Source: Symsagittifera roscoffensis | Taxonomy: Eukaryota; Xenacoelomorpha; Acoela; Convolutidae | Direction: 5' to 3' | Assembly (NCBI RefSeq): GCF_963678635.1 | Contig: NC_087070.1 | Location: 49,333,467-49,397,466, forward strand | DNA: 64,000 bases | Part shown: piece by piece, positions 1-11,500 of the stretch | Position numbering within the stretch: the first letter of the stretch is position 1 | Layout: each line of letters opens with the position of its first letter | Program-made: the position numbers and the translations under genes | Notes under the pieces: model-generated | Databases searched by the model: none | The model's input: only the letters and a program-made list of their open reading frames with translations | Told to the model about the DNA's origin: nothing

Positions 1-897
1 TTCCACAAATTTTCTCAGGGCAAACAATACTTCATAGGCTCTAAAAAGCAGTCGGAACGTTCAAGGCTTAAGCCTGATACAAGCAGTTTTGTTTGTTAAT
101 GATCTGAAATGGTCGAAAATAATGTCCCTAGTCGATTACGGTCGAATTTTTTTTTCGCTAAAACTTAGTCGAAACTTAGATTAGTTGGGTTGAGTCCGTA
201 GCATAAATTGCAAACCTCGACCCGGGTAGTGAATTAATCCCGTGCAACTTAACAATTCCTAGTGGGCCGCAATTTTATGGTCTTTTTGAGGGGTTTTGGT
301 AGGTTCGGACACCCAAAAGGGAGGATCCTATTTCTTTTGTGGAAACCTGCCTTCAAAAAATTCAAGCGTAGGAGGTCAAGTTTTACAAAAGAACGCGACG
401 ATTGAGTCCTCAAGTTCAATAAAAATCTACTGGTGGCGCACGTATTTAACACTAAAAAAAGTCAGAGTTTTCAGCATTGAGGTTGAAAACAGATTCATCC
501 ATTCATTGGCAACTACTATTTTTGACAAACTATGATTTATACCGTCCAATTCTGACTTTGATAACCGCATGTTATGAAACAAAATTGATCGTGTGAATAT
601 GGTACCAATAATTATAAAACAAATCTTTGATATTCATTATCTGGTACAAATCTCGAAGCACCCACCATAGAGTAATCTTTGCGACTGCGTCAGAAATTGT
701 CAACAAAATGATTTATTATCAGTCACGATTTGCCCCATGTTGAATGTTATCGCTCATTACTTTTATAAATAATTCAAAACTCAGCAGTACTTTATAGTTT
801 GATATAATTCATCATAAAACACTGGAGAAATATTGCCTGTAATTTAATATTAAATCAGCTTGATAATAAACTATTAAATCAGCTTGATAACTTAAAA
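1..897. other. AT-rich non-coding stretch
   Basis: No gene is supported here; the short open frames have no recognisable domain and AT-biased composition. It holds one copy of a dispersed ~40-nt repeat (48-90) and, just before the possible exon at 898, two near-identical ~20-bp direct repeats (TAAATCAGCTTGATAA, about 851-890). A TATA-like TTTATAG lies near 791, roughly 105 bases upstream of that ATG; this is weak. Confidence 0.5.
48..90 (+). repeat. Dispersed 40-nt repeat R1, copy 1
   Basis: The core reads GCAGTCGGAACGTTCAAGGC, followed by a CCTGATAC-AAGCAGT tail. Five related copies occur elsewhere in the window: 1153-1192 minus, 34948-34990 plus, 35087-35128 plus, 51305-51334 minus and 52598-52637 plus. 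The order GCAGTCGGAA, TCAAGGCTTCGCCCTGATA, GAGCAGT is kept in most. Confidence 0.7.
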
Positions 898-965
898 ATG
901 GAGACTAAAAATTTGCTTATTTCGCTATGTCTTACCCTGATAATGCTTACTTTATTCGCACAAAG
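898..965 (+). CDS. Possible signal-peptide first exon
   Basis: An ATG at 898 opens a short frame whose first 22 residues are a textbook secretion signal: a basic start (METK), a hydrophobic core rich in Leu, Ile and Met, and a polar end (FAQR). A GT at 966-967 after AAAG could be a splice donor. It is on the same strand as the GM2-activator-like gene, which needs such an exon because that protein family is secreted or lysosomal. The link is weak: the donor at 966 leaves phase 2, whereas the next recognised exon (25094) needs phase 0, so another exon, a different donor (for example GT at 979) or an unrelated gene must be assumed. If it belongs, the giant LTR element sits in the first intron. 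Confidence 0.35.
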
Positions 966-980
966 GTTGAAAGCTTTCGT

Positions 981-2539
981 CAAAATACCAATTCAGCAAA
1001 GCTCGCTTTGAGATGTTCAACTAAGTTTGCGACAATGTAGACACAAAATCGATCGTCATTTCATTGAGCGGATATCATCCAGTTTTTTGTCTATTTTTTG
1101 AAGTTTTGGGAGAATACGAACTTTAGCTAATTTCAGCACAAAGTTGCAACGAGACTGCTCGTATCAGGGCGAAGCCTTGAGTTTCCGACTGCCTTTTTAA
1201 ATCTATTGTTCACTACATAGATATGATGATTTTTTCAATAGAAAAAGTTCAAAAGTTTTTTGTGCTTTTTAAAACTCATCCCCTATCTGCCATATAAACT
1301 ACAAGGTGACAGTTTTTGATGAACCAATTTTATTTTTATTGATAGCGCAAAAAATATAATCTTGGAGCTTGAAAAATTAAACCTTTTTAAAAATTCTGTT
1401 GTGTATTTTGAAAGGAAAACCCTTGCATATGCCTTGCAAGATTTTGTAAAAGCATTGTTGAAGATGTCTAACATATTCTATTTGAGCAAATATTTTTAAC
1501 TTTCATTCTCTAAACTGCAACAATGTTCATTGGTGATAAAAAAATGGACAGTCCAAAGGTTTTGGCTTCCAAAATATCTAACAACTGGAACTGGTTTGCA
1601 ATTTTTGCAAGAACCTTTCAAGTTTATGAAGCCTGAACATTCAATCAGAAAAAAAACATGAAACTAGCACGATTCATGCAAATTTTGTAAGATTGCTGTA
1701 AGACTGCCTTCCTTAACCCTACAAAAGATACTTTCTTACACAAAAGGGCATTTTTCAAGTTGACTTGCGGCGAATCTTAATCCCAGAAAAACACTACAAA
1801 ATTAGAAACCAAAGCTTTCAACCTTTTTTTTTCCACAGTGAACTGATTAGCAAAGTTAGTCAATTTCATTTCATTACTTGATGAAAGTTTTCAAATAAAT
1901 GTTAATACATTAATATAAGCAAATTATCAAATTGCTTTTATCGATTGATCCCGACAAACAAATTCTCATGAACTATTTTGATGACGAAGGTCCAGACGTA
2001 GCTGGAAACTCAATTTTTGAATTAAAATTTGTAAAAAAAATGTAAAAAAGTATGTCGATATATGACATTCATGCTCTGCTGAGCTTAACAGATTTTAGTA
2101 AATATTTCAAAAGATTTACAAATACCAACGTTGGAAAGTTTAGTTCATAAGCAAGCTGAATAGACAAAAAAACTTTAAAATATTAGAAACTGAAGCGTCT
2201 CGTTTTAGAGTGGTATCACATTGAAACCGTTTCAGCCGTGATTCGAATACCGATAAAAAGAAAAAGTTGTTTAAAGGTCGAGAAAAAGTGGCCGGCTAAG
2301 TAATTAATCTTTTAAAAACAAGAGAGAGTATAGAAGAAAAATGAGTGAAATAGTTGGGTTGTTAACGTGGTTTTAGCAATTATCGACACCTTTTAGCAGA
2401 TTTTTATCCGATTGAACCCCTTATGAACAATTACAAAAAAGTTTAAAAAAAGGAAAAACAATTTCAAATTAGTTATGGATAAAATATTTTAAAAAAAGTT
2501 AAAAAAAAAACATTTCAATTTACTTACGGATAAAATATC
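981..2539. other. AT-rich non-coding stretch left of the giant element
   Basis: No coding signal. It holds an inverted copy of repeat R1 (1153-1192). Near 2455-2540 there is a roughly 60-bp imperfect tandem duplication ending in GGATAAAATAT, immediately before the left LTR. Confidence 0.5.
1153..1192 (-). repeat. Dispersed repeat R1, copy 2
   Basis: The reverse complement reads GGCAGTCGGAAACTCAAGGC, then TTCGCCCTGATACGAGCAGT, matching the R1 core closely. Confidence 0.75.
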
Positions 2540-2810
2540 TGTGCCATTCTGCCAGTTTGGCACAGCGCAACCTTCCGGCGACACGAAAGAAAACGAATAA
2601 AGGCCTTAGTAAAGAAAAATTACTGCGAAGGAGGGTCTAGATATTCCGAAAATTTGAATTTTTAACATTTCGATTGACGGGCTAATATTTCTGAGAAATA
2701 CAAAAAGACGGCCATTATGACTGAAAAGGACGAAAAAACAGAACAACAACAAATATAGTGAGAAACGGTCGTGCGGGAACACGAAGAAAACGGAGTCTCT
2801 TATCGTGGCA
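2540..2810 (+). repeat. Left LTR of giant element
   Basis: Starts TGTGCCATTCTGCCA and ends CTTATCGTGGCA, so it has the TG...CA ends of LTRs. It matches 23823-24092 with about ten substitutions and a one-base length difference. The first 25 bases contain an inverted pair TGTGCCA / TGGCACA. An AATAAA lies near 2596. Confidence 0.9.
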
Positions 2811-3833
2811 ATCGAGGGTTAGGTGGGAAGTCATGAGCCCGCTTGTCCCAAGGTCCCGGGACCAAAAACAGTTAAAGAGAAAGCGTAAAACCAAAAAAAA
2901 ATAGTGCATAACCAAGAAAAAGCCAAAAATAAATTTATTTGAAAACAAAAAAAAGTACAAAAAACAGCAAAAAATCCAAAAAAGACCAAAAACAGTACAA
3001 AACATAAAGTGACAGTTTATATGTTATTTCCGGACGAGATGTGATCTGACCTTCCTATTTTTTGTTGTTTCAGATTGATTTATATCATTTCTGACAGAAA
3101 GATTGTGTGTTTTGGTGAAGGGTTGGATACCCTCCCTTGAGTTGTTTAATTTGAGTATTTAAGCACGTTAATGGTGATTTTGCCGGTGGCCGGAGGGTAG
3201 AGTGGCAAGCTGACCGACGTGTTCCACACTCAACAAGGACATCAGGGACAACATCCACAACGACTGTTGGGTATCGTTGAAACAATTTTGGTATCGTTCG
3301 GGTACTATTTCATCAAAACTTAAGTGGTGGGGGGCACGATTGGCGCGGTCCGATTGTACTCTTCATCGATTACAAATTTCCGAGTTAAGGGTCTTAATTC
3401 GGGTATTTTGGTGCAAAGGAGGGTATAGTACTATTCATTAACGACTACTAATAGGTTATTATCCTTATTATATATTACTTATCTCCTAATTAGACCCAAG
3501 AAACAACCAAATTTAATCGAAAATTATCGATTTTCGACCAAACTGTAGACCCCCAAATTTTTGGATATCCGAGGTTTTCCGAACAGCAAAAACTTTTATA
3601 TAGGGAGTAGCTACATAGTTCGATCCCCCTAACTAAAGAAATCGCGTGAGAAAAGACTCAGTAGAAGTTGGAAAAAACCAAAATCTTTCGATCAAAATTT
3701 CAATAATTTTCTGAATTTTGTCAATCTGTTTTTGGGATCGAGTTTTTGAGTTTTTAGAGTTAGAGCAATAAATTTTTTTGTATTAGGAGCGTGCTAGCAT
3801 AACGTGCTCGGCTGCCAGAAAAATTCTTGAGTA

Positions 3834-3900
3834 ACCCTCCGATTAGCTCCGTGGATAGATCTAACGACTTAAGGATTGGAAAAGGAAAGAATCGGAGGGT
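3834..3900 (+). other. Potential stem-loop in leader
   Basis: ACCCTCCGATT at 3834-3844 is the exact reverse complement of AATCGGAGGGT at 3890-3900, giving an 11-bp stem with a 45-nt loop. It uses the same ACCCTCCG word that is repeated further along the leader. Confidence 0.6.
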
Positions 3901-4221
3901 CCAAATTTGATAGTTATTGGCCAAATTTTTGTCTCCAAACCAATTTTGGTCCGGTTTGTTGCATTATTCCAGTGCCGTACAGGGCTACTACGCTCGTTTC
4001 AATTATTTTTAGGCACTTTCAATAGGAATTGCGGAAAAAGTTTCTCAGAACCTATATAGGTGGTGAAAAAAGCCCATTTGGACAAACACGTTTTTGGCAA
4101 TTTCTCAAAGACTAGCCAATCAATCGGGATAATTTTGGTACCATAAGTCGACGTTTTGGACCACTTTTTCGGACCGCAACCGTTTTTGGGTTGATAATCT
4201 CGGAAAAGAAAAATTACAGGT

Positions 4222-4751
4222 AACCCTCCGAGCGGCAGAAAATTTTATCAAAACACCTTTTTATCCTACTGGGAAAGTTGAACGTGTCAGCCAACCTAGT
4301 TTTAAGTCAGGTGGACTGCTTTTGGAGACTTTATCGCGGTAACATAACCCTTTTTCTTGATTTTTGGGGAACCCTCCGAAGTAACCCTCCGGAGTCAGCT
4401 AAACCCCTTAGCAACCCTCCTTAGTGGAAAACTTCCACGAGATCATCCAAAGAAGTTAAAACAGCCCCCCATAGAGAATTTAGCTTGTTTTGACGCTTGC
4501 TGAAGTTAATTGAAGGCCCTTCTAAGTGAGGTTCAGAAATTAGAAAATTTTGGAAGAACCCTCCGAGGTAACTCTCCGGAGCATATTAAGCCTCTTGTTG
4601 ACCCTACTTAGTGATTTAAGGGGGACCCTCCGAAGTCTCTTGGGTGACTAAGGTACCCTCCGAAGTAACCCTCCGGAGTAGGCTAAGTGTCCTAACAACC
4701 CTCCGAAGTAACCCTGCGGAGTGACTTAAATCTTCTAACAACCTTCCTTGT
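4222..4751 (+). repeat. Degenerate CCCTCCGAAGTAACCCTCCGGAG repeats
   Basis: The pattern of an ACCCTCCGAAGT word followed by AACCCTCCGGAG, then a GCTAA or TTAAG stretch and a CAACCCTCCTTAG-like word, recurs about four times at 4370-4432, 4555-4613, 4621-4690 and 4690-4751. CTCCGGAG is self-complementary. It lies in the untranslated leader of the giant LTR element. Confidence 0.65.
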
Positions 4752-4953
4752 TAGAAACTTGAGGAAACCTGTGGCAATTTGGGAAACGGAAAATATCCAT
4801 TTAATTAAGATCATATTAGGATATTAGGCGTGCTTATTAGGATCATAGGAGCCCATTTTGACCCGGAAATTTGTGATCAACTTTGGATTCTAGGTTGGGT
4901 GTATCAGAAGTACCCGAACAAAAATTTTTTTTTGGTTGTGATTTTGGTTGTGT

Positions 4954-5055
4954 GGTTGCCTTGAGCTACTTAATAGGAAAATTCGGGCAATCCGGGAACA
5001 AATAAAAGAAGACCTCGGTGAGTGTATTAGGCAAATACACACTCACTTGAGAAGA
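4954..5055 (+). repeat. Leader duplication, unit 1
   Basis: This 102-bp unit recurs at 5139-5240, offset 185 bp. It contains a hairpin at 5018-5046, a GTGAGTGTATT arm facing AATACACACTCAC. Confidence 0.8.
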
Positions 5056-5138
5056 AAAGTTGTTCCCTGCTCTCGTGCACTTGGAGCGTTCCGGGTGTGG
5101 GGGAGCTTTTTCATAGACTTTAGAAGTTTTCGATCAGA

Positions 5139-5240
5139 GGTTGCCTTGAGCTACTTAATAGGACAGCTCGGGCAATCGCAGGACACCTAAAAGAAGACCT
5201 CGGTGGGTGTATTAGGCAAATACACACTCACTTGAGAAGA
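5139..5240 (+). repeat. Leader duplication, unit 2
   Basis: Second 102-bp unit. The hairpin (5203-5231) is kept; its one arm change, A to G, turns a pair into a G.U wobble, so the fold survives. Confidence 0.8.
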
Positions 5241-5800
5241 CTGTGTAATGGGCTTCGTTCTTTCGGATCGTTCCGATTGAGGGAAGTCTTTTTCTTTAAG
5301 ACTAAGTTTTATTGATCTGTTTCTGAATCATCACTGCTTTTACCAAGGATTGTTTGATTTTAACAAAGCAGTGACTTGATAAATTGTGTGGCAATAAATT
5401 GATACTGACGAAAGATCACTGTCACCTGTAGGATATTCTTATCTGATTATCGATTGTGTTTTGTGTGTTGATTATATCTTGTGAAAATTTTGTGAGACTG
5501 TTATACTATACAACAGGGTTGAGTTAGCATTATATCAGTACTGAGCAGGCCCTGTGTGTAAATTTAGCTGAATCGCTAAGATTGTCATTGAGAAATCTAA
5601 TAGACATTCTTGATACCTATGAGATCGAAGAGGCAGCGTTAAGTAATTTAACTTGAACTTGTTGCGGCACGTGTGCATCGCCATTAAATAATAAGAATAT
5701 TGTTATTTGTCACAAAGTATTCAACGCAGGGACTCGTTAGGATCGACTACCAAGATTCCCAGGCTGAGCAAGGGCATTCGAGGTCGAGCCGCGAGAGGAA

Positions 5801-7808
5801 GTGTTATTCAAGGGAATGTCCAAATCGGAGACCAAGAGTCATAGGTGGAGGAGAGAAAATTCACATTCAGCTAATACCCACTCATCCCTGGCCAAGCAGA
5901 GCAACAACGCGATGATGTCGAGTATAAGCCCGAGTGAAGAACAACAGGGTTCGAAGGCCAAGAAGAGCTGGAAGTCTTTGTATGATGAGCGCATGGCGTC
6001 ACTACGAACTGAAGGTTTATCTTCCAGTTATGACTACCCGGAGATAACCCATCCGAATGTGAACTTCACACCGTGCCCAATGAACGACATGAGCAGGAAG
6101 GCGTCGACCGCCTCGCCGACCAGGCCCATGTCAGATGGTATAACAATGGGAGCGTCATCAACGTTCGACAGATTGATGACGTCGATGAGCAAGCAAAAAG
6201 GCGGTGCGTCATCAAGCACCAGGCTGCAGCCGCAGTTGACCTCATCTTCTTTGGGACTAACCCCGTCGTTTGGGGCCACTGGCGATATAAGCGACATGTT
6301 CGCTGGCGTAATGAATGGTCTGGATGAACTGAGACGGGACATGACTAAGAGAATAGATCAAGTTGATGAGAGAGCTCACCAAGGTCGAGAGAATCTGAGA
6401 GATAAACTAACGCACGTGAAGTCGCAGGCGAGGGTTGATCAGGCTCAATTGATTCGCAAAACCGATCAATGCCTGGCGGAGAGCCTGGCACAGGCAAACA
6501 AGGAGTCACACGAAAGAGAGGCTAGGATGACGAGGGAGATCGAGCGATTGTTGAACGATCATGACAGTACCTACGCCCACACGATGACTAGCCTGGAAAA
6601 AAAGGTTAGATGCCAAATCTGACTTAATGATGCGGAAGCTTGACGCGATCTTGAACAGGGGCAATTGGGAGGAGCGTTCCAACCCAAGGGAGCGCTCACG
6701 CCATGCGAATGATGGAGATGGTACGGGCAGCTATGCCAGAGCCCAGCAAAGCTCGAGAACGAACTACGAACCTAGGAATAGGGAGCGGCCAAGGGCAGCC
6801 CCGTCGAGGCCTGGCTGGACAAATCCAGTCCCGCCGGAGGCAGATGTTACTCCGGAGACAAGGTTGCCAACTGTGCCACAAGTCAGTTTAGTGCGAGATC
6901 TGACTACAGTCTCACAGGACACGACGATGTATGCTTCGATGTTTGAGCCTCTGAACAGATCTCTAGAAACATTCATCACCAAACTCTCGAAGTCAACCGA
7001 GAGAGGAGAGAAGTCAGGAAGGACACTGAAAAAGCTGAAGTCATACAAAGACGAGTCAGACGGCTGCATTGATACTTGGATAGAGGTGATGAAGTTACAC
7101 TTTGAGGAAGAGAGTCTCTCCAAGAAACAAGAGTGCAGCGCGCTAACGAGCAACCTGGAGGGTACTGCACTAAACTGTGTAATGGCGAAAAGAACCAATG
7201 AGAGAGACAGCGCTCGCAAGATATTCGACATCCTGCTGAATCGTTTCGGCTCTGGTGTACAAGGGCACCAGGCTATGGTGAAGTTCGAAAAGAGGCGTCA
7301 AAGAGATGACGAATCCATAGACAAATTTTTGGACGACCTTGAATTGCTTAAGAGGAGAAGCAATCCCGATGAGAGAAAATCCGAGCGCAACTTGGCGATT
7401 GCTTCGAAGTTCATGGACGGAGTAAAGAGTGAGGAGTTGAAGACGATGTTGGCCACACACTTCACCCTGCTGTCACTTGACCAGGTACCCACGCTCGATG
7501 ATTTGCGTATGAAGTCACGCGAGTATTTACTCATAAAACCGAGGGCGCAAAACCGTTACAGCAATTATGGTAACTATAGTGGGACAAACACTGGTGCGAA
7601 CTCCAGTTGGTACAAACCTCGCGATGACATGGATAAGAGGAGGTCGTGTGCGAATTGTGGTTCGATGGACCATCACGTTTCTGCGTGTTCTGCATACAAA
7701 CAGAACATGAAGGCAATAGGCTATTTTCTCGACGACGTAGACGCGACCGACGAGGATCATGAAGAAAACGTCAGAGGGCTCATCAGAGGGCTCATCGTCA
7801 GTGGTTAG
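5801..7808 (+). CDS. Gag region of giant LTR element (fossil)
   Basis: The first part (5801 to about 6620) is Ser/Thr-rich, then highly charged and helical (Arg, Glu, Gln, His), a likely coiled coil. The second part holds a capsid-like helical region at about 7040-7520 similar in style to the retrotransposon gag family (motifs such as DILLNRFG and DESIDKFLDDLELLK), then a single CCHC zinc knuckle at 7647-7688 (CANCGSMDHHVSAC, spacing 2-4-4). Gag would form the particle and bind RNA. The region is broken in this copy. The overlap of its end with the protease region is of the kind gypsy elements read through by frameshifting. Family assignment is good; exact subdomain borders are not. Confidence 0.75.
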
Positions 7809-8390
7809 TGTCATGCCAGTCAAAACTTGGACCGACATGGGTTTCGAGAGGTCGGATCTCATACCGACAAACATCAGGTTGGCAGATGCCAATCAGGGAT
7901 CGATCTATGTGACTGGACGAACCCCGATCATTTCACTGCAGCTCGGAGGAAGACATCTTTGGATGAGCTTCCTAGTAGTGGAGAATTTGGACGAATCCGA
8001 TCAGTTCATCTTAGGAAGGGACTTCGTACGCAACTTTGATGTCACGATCAATCTCAATGACGGGTTGATTAGGATCAAGGATCCTGAGAGAAAGTATGAA
8101 AAGAAACCCCTTAATAAGATCCTAATTAACCAGGCCAAGGTGCCGATTTTTCTGGATCGAAAAGTTAGATTAAAACCAAACCAAGCCGTAGTAGCGACGT
8201 TTAGGATGAGGAACTTGAATGAGCTCAGCAATGACAGACAGGTGTGTCTGGTACCAAATCCAAACTGTAAAAGCTCAGCTATTTTCGGAAGAAGCTTCTC
8301 ACTGTGTGAGAGCGGACTGTGTGTGAGTGTGTTGTTGAACACAGAAGCAACAACAGTGACAATACAGAGGGGAAAGAAACTTGGCTAGGC
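7790..8390 (+). CDS. Aspartic protease region of giant LTR element (fossil)
   Basis: Follows gag directly. The conserved C-terminal retropepsin word ILGRDFVRNFDV lies near 8008-8043, preceded by a beta-rich stretch (ISLQLGGRHLWMSFLVVEN), as in gypsy proteases. I cannot point confidently to the catalytic Asp-Ser/Thr-Gly triad. A stretch with no recognised domain follows, up to the reverse transcriptase. Confidence 0.65.
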
Positions 8391-8654
8391 TTTGCCTCTG
8401 AACACAGACTTTCAGAGTGTGGAGAACTTGAAAAGGTTTGATGTAACTAAATGTCTATTGCATGCGAACCAAGAATGTACAATGAAGAGAGTAAATGAAT
8501 TGAAATCTTCTAGGAAATTGTTTTCAATGAAGTCGGAAACAGATGATGGGCTGTCTAGTAGTTCCAACTTTCCGGAGAGGCCGACAGAGACAGAGTTAGC
8601 AGCGAATAAACCGGTCCTACCTGAGATAGAACATTTGAAGGGTAAATATCAGAC

Positions 8655-9560
8655 ATGGAACTAGATTCGCTCAGAACGGTGCTAAGTCGGAACGCAGACG
8701 TTTTTTCGAAACATAAGGCCGACATAGGTTGCTGTAATTTTGTAGAACACGAGATTGAGATAGAAGAGGGCTCGGTACCTCATAGGGAAGGGGCGAGAAG
8801 GATGACCCCTCACAAGTCAAAAGCGTGTAGGAAGGAAATCGAGATGTTAATGGAGTATGACGTGATCGAGCCGTCGAAGTCCCCGTGGGCTTGTGGCGTG
8901 GTCATGGCGAAAAAGAAAGGGGGACAACTCAGATTTTGTTGTGATTTCCGTTATCTGAACGCAGTGACTATAAAGGAAGCATACCCGATTCCCCGCATCG
9001 ATGAGAGCCTATCCAAGCTGGGAGACGCGAAGTTCTTCTCGACGTTGGATTTGGGCTCTGCGTTCTGGCAGGTGCCACTCCGAAAGCAAGATCGAGAAAA
9101 AACAGGCTTCGCGTGCGAGCTGGGATTGTTCCAGTGGAAGAGGATGCCGTTAGGATTGTGCAACGCGACGGCCTTATTCCAGCGACTGATGGCCCAGGCA
9201 CTCACGAGCGTCACTAAGAAATACGGGAATCTCATCATGTGTTATGTCGATGATGTCGTGATTGCAACACCAACTTTAAAAGACCATATAGAGAGGTTGG
9301 AGGGGGTGTTTTCTTGCATGAAGCAGGCGGGTCTGAAATGTAAACCCTCTAAGTGTGAAATCCTCAGAGATTCCATAAAGTATCTGGGCCGCCTGATAGA
9401 TAAACATGGAGTGAGACCAGATCCTGAAGCGGTTGAAGCGGTGCTGACCTGGAAGGCACCTAAAACAGATACACAGCTGATGAGTTTTTTGGGATTCGCT
9501 AATTATTATCGACAGTTCATCAAGGGGTATGCTGACAAAATATACCCCATGCAGCGGTTG
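8655..9560 (+). CDS. Reverse transcriptase region of giant LTR element (fossil)
   Basis: Typical Ty3/gypsy RT blocks occur in order: IEPSKSPWACGVVMAKKK, LRFCCDFRYLNAVT, AYPIPRIDESL, FSTLDLGSAFWQV, MPLGLCNATALFQ, the catalytic CYVDDVVIAT at about 9240-9269, and LGFANYYRQFI (thumb end). The three catalytic aspartates (LDLGSAF and YVDD) are present. The closest style is the large gypsy class of marine invertebrates and insects, with an AFWQVPL and MPLGLCNA signature; finer classification needs a tree. Confidence 0.9.
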
Positions 9561-9594
9561 ATGAGAACGTGAACTTTGCGAGGCACAGGTCCTC

Positions 9595-10010
9595 GGCATG
9601 CCAACAGAGAAGGGGATGTTCGTGCTGGAGACGGATGCATCAGTGGTTGCGATATCGGGCATACTTCACCAGGAGCAGGAGTGGAACGGGAGAACGGTTC
9701 TTCGTCCGATAGCCTACGGGAGTAAAGTCCTGAGTGATACTGAGATGAAGTACGGCGCACCAAAAGCGGAGATGTTCGCGGTGATCACTTTCGTGGAAAA
9801 ATACAGGGCCTACTTGGGGAGTGCTCCCTTCAAGTTGCGTGTGGACAATCGTGCCCTTGCCTGGCTGAAAACCTATTCGATGGATCAAAGGTATATTGGT
9901 CGTTGGATCGTGCGCCTGGATGGATAACACATGATCATAGAGCATCGTACCCGTGACAAGCACCAGAACGCAGACAGCCTCAGTAAAAAGACAGAATTCT
10001 ATGAGCGCCT
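9595..10010 (+). CDS. RNase H region of giant LTR element (fossil)
   Basis: Gypsy-type RNase H: the first acidic residue in LETDASVVAISGILHQ, a Glu in PKAEMFAVITFVEKYR, an Asp in LRVDNRALAWL, and the terminal IIEHRTRDKHQNADSLSK word (His and Asp). It degrades the RNA strand of the RNA-DNA hybrid during replication. It follows RT as expected for the family. Confidence 0.85.
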
Positions 10011-11500
10011 CGAGGAGAAGCAGGCTAATCAATCGGAGATCAAAGACGGGTTTTCATTTCTGGACAAGGAAACCTACGACAAACTGCCAATTACTAGGTG
10101 GTTAGATAAGTCAGGGCATCCTATACCCGGACACCCTGACCTTCCAGTGGAGACGGCCGCGGAGATAAAGGTTTTAGCCAGAGACGAGCCCGTTCCATTG
10201 GATCTGCTAGTACGATCCAATTTGGTACAGCAAGAACTTACCAGGCTGGGTATAAACAGCATGGCTCTATTGAACAGGACGGTGAACGTGGCGCCGGACG
10301 TCATGGGAAAGCTCCGTGACTTGTTGGACATGGAAGTGGATAGGCATGATCGTGAGTGGATGGAGACCATGCAGCGGTTGACTGTCAATGAGAGAACAGA
10401 GAAGAGGCCAGTGTCCATTCGCAGCCGAGGTGTTGAACGGGATTGCAGGTCGATAGTCAACCAGCTGGTGAGCTCGATGCCGAAGGAGGTCTTGTTGAGA
10501 ACTTCGTTCACTGAATATGGGACACTGAATCAGACCCAAGCCACAGAGGAAGTCAGGATCAAGTCGAAATCCAGCTTCGCGAGAAGAGTGCATTTCACGG
10601 ATGCAAGAGAAGAATACGAGACGAGCCCAGATTGTTCGTCCGGGGACGAGACAATGTCCGGGGAGTCTGATACCTTCGAGCCCGTCAAGGACGACTTGTC
10701 TGAGGAGTCAGACACTTTTGAGCTCGTGCAGGATGACTCGTCCGGGGAGATGTTGACGAGATCACCTAGGGGCAGAATTTTGTCCGGGGAGTCAGATTCA
10801 AAGCAACCAATGGACAGAGTTTTGTCCGGGGAGTCGAGAAACATCACAGACAACATGGAATATGATGTTGGGAAATCAGTCGGCTCAAGTGTTGACTCGA
10901 GGCCCCAGTCCTGGGACAACACATCTGAAACAACTTCCAATTCCGATATAACAGAGATCGCAATCCACTCCTTGTTAGTAGACTGGAAGCAGCGCGGGCT
11001 GGAACGAGAAACGCATCAGGATCCAGACAGGGACAGATACACCTCAGATGAAGAGGGCACTGTGGTAGATAATGCCGCAGACGAGCTCGAGCTAATAGCA
11101 GTTTCGAAACGCCCAACCAGATTGCTGCCACTTGGTACGGTCGTCTGTACCAATCTGGAACCATCTGTGCAGGAAGCAACGCCTTTGAAAAAGATATGGT
11201 GTGTCAAGTTGATGGACGATGCTCATGCTCCGGAAATAATGAGTGGGCAAATGAACGTGGTAAAGACTTATTTGAAAGCCAGGTACAGGCTGTCGGATCT
11301 CCTAAGGGCTCAACGAAATGATAGAATGACGAGCAGTCTGAAGAGATGGATCGAGAATGGAGCACCTGACAAGGGAGACTTGGAAGAAGACAGCTACAAG
11401 ATCTTGAAGCAATTCTACTTGAAGAGAAACGACTTGTTGTACCTGAACAAGGACGGAATCGTAGCCTGTAAACGTAAAGAGGAGGACAAGGTCCTTTATA
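10010..11500 (+). CDS. Large acidic spacer between RNase H and integrase
   Basis: About 490 codons separate RNase H from integrase, far longer than the short tether usual in gypsy elements. From about 10620 to 10850 it repeats an acidic word of the type SGESDTFE...DD several times. The rest is hydrophilic with no recognised fold. It could be a chromatin-targeting tether or simply an expanded linker; neither is shown. Confidence 0.6.

Larger units (their letters stand above)
2811..5800 (+). other. Long structured leader of giant element
   Basis: About 3 kb between the left LTR and gag carry no convincing gene. It is rich in repeats and potential RNA stems: an 11-bp inverted repeat (3834-3844 with 3890-3900), degenerate repeats of ACCCTCCGAAGTAACCCTCC (4222-4751), a 102-bp duplicated segment with an internal hairpin (4954-5055 and 5139-5240), and a 10-bp inverted repeat (5331-5340 with 5365-5374). 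No clear tRNA primer-binding site follows the LTR; TGGGAAGTCATGAG at about 2823 is only a weak candidate. A packaging, translation or dimerisation role is inference. Confidence 0.7.

Noticed and set aside
898-965. Firm assignment of the signal-peptide ORF to the GM2A-like gene
   Set aside because: The best donor leaves phase 2 while the next exon needs phase 0; it is listed only as a possible exon.
2715-3005. Hydrophobic minus-strand ORF resembling a membrane protein
   Set aside because: It is antisense to an A-rich part of the LTR and leader; the Phe/Leu content is what A-rich DNA gives on the opposite strand.
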